Part shown: positions 12,400 through 12,474 of the stretch, piece after piece
How the letters are laid out: every line of letters starts with the position of its first letter
Position numbering within the stretch: the first letter of the stretch is position 1
Program-made: the position numbers and the translations under genes
DNA from: Mesobacterium_A hydrothermale
GTDB lineage: Bacteria > Pseudomonadota > Alphaproteobacteria > Rhodobacterales > Rhodobacteraceae
Assembly: GCF_035818635.1 (NCBI RefSeq)
Contig: NZ_JAYLLH010000050.1
Location: 1 to 12,474 of the forward strand
Length of the DNA stretch: 12,474 nt
Direction: 5' to 3'
Notes under the pieces: model-generated
Told to the model about the DNA's origin: nothing
Database searches by the model: none
The model's input: the letters and a program-made list of their open reading frames with translations, nothing else

Positions 12400-12474
12400 C
12401 TAGTGGATTGAATCCAACATTTGGAACCCTCGATTTCTTGCGGCGATGATGTCGTTGGGGTCTGCCCGCCAAAC
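12400..12474. repeat. Right copy of 75-bp terminal inverted repeat
   Basis: This is an exact reverse complement of bases 1-75, again beginning with CTAG (12400-12403). It starts 42 bp after the RES toxin stop codon. Both copies run outward from the window in the same sense, so the same end of one repeated element would border this segment on each side, in inverted orientation. The DNA just inside this copy does not encode the missing C-terminus of the helicase. The two ends are therefore not the two sides of a single insertion into that gene. Confidence 0.9.

Noticed and set aside
12275..12472. Minus-strand 65-codon frame covering the right repeat
   Set aside because: It overlaps the RES gene on the opposite strand, has no domain, and probably arises by chance; it is not evidence of a transposase.
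1..12474. The window as a circular plasmid opened by one insertion-sequence copy with long terminal repeats
   Set aside because: In that case the DNA inside the right repeat should encode the missing end of the helicase; read in any frame it does not resemble the expected motif VI region.
1..12474. CRISPR array, tRNA, rRNA or origin iterons
   Set aside because: No regularly spaced direct repeats, cloverleaf-like sequences or iteron clusters were seen on reading both strands.

Overview
The window looks like a GC-rich alphaproteobacterial plasmid or plasmid-derived island, most likely from Rhodobacterales or a near relative. I infer this from the gene set: a fused adenine-methylase/Strawberry-notch helicase, a long ParB-like protein, DUF3085, DUF3768, a DUF6927-like protein and an ArdC-type antirestriction protein. 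These families usually occur together on large replicons of these bacteria. Family names come from reading the translations; no database search was run.

Layout. A perfect 75-bp inverted repeat forms both ends (1-75 and 12400-12474). The left copy cuts off the helicase gene (26-2950, minus). Upstream of that gene on the same strand are two tiny overlapping genes (3053-3359), the second resembling an orphan 'stability determinant' antitoxin. Next comes a complete PrlF-YhaV toxin-antitoxin operon (3455-4296), then the backbone genes DUF6927-like (4421-5074), DUF3085 (5177-5770), ParB-like (5845-7827) and DUF3768 (7983-8372), all minus. A HAD phosphatase gene (8519-9193, minus) and a divergent AraC-type regulator (9286-10029, plus) look like inserted cargo. 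The ArdC-type gene (10086-11024, minus) resumes the backbone. After a roughly 470-bp intergenic region comes a plus-strand Xre/MbcA-RES toxin-antitoxin operon (11495-12357) with a clear promoter, and then the right repeat.

How the parts fit. The backbone genes plausibly act in plasmid maintenance or establishment: ArdC against restriction, the methylase-helicase in DNA modification or remodelling, and a ParB-like DNA-binding protein. The toxin-antitoxin modules would stabilise the replicon. The least expected signal is non-coding. Four backbone genes (helicase, parB-like, DUF3768, ardC-like) share a G/A-rich box of about 20 bp upstream of their starts. In addition, the gaps before the helicase, parB-like, DUF3085 and DUF6927-like genes hold perfect inverted repeats of 6-12 bp, so these genes may share a regulatory scheme through their leaders. 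The identical ends suggest two inverted copies of one repeated element, perhaps an insertion sequence, or contig ends broken at that repeat.
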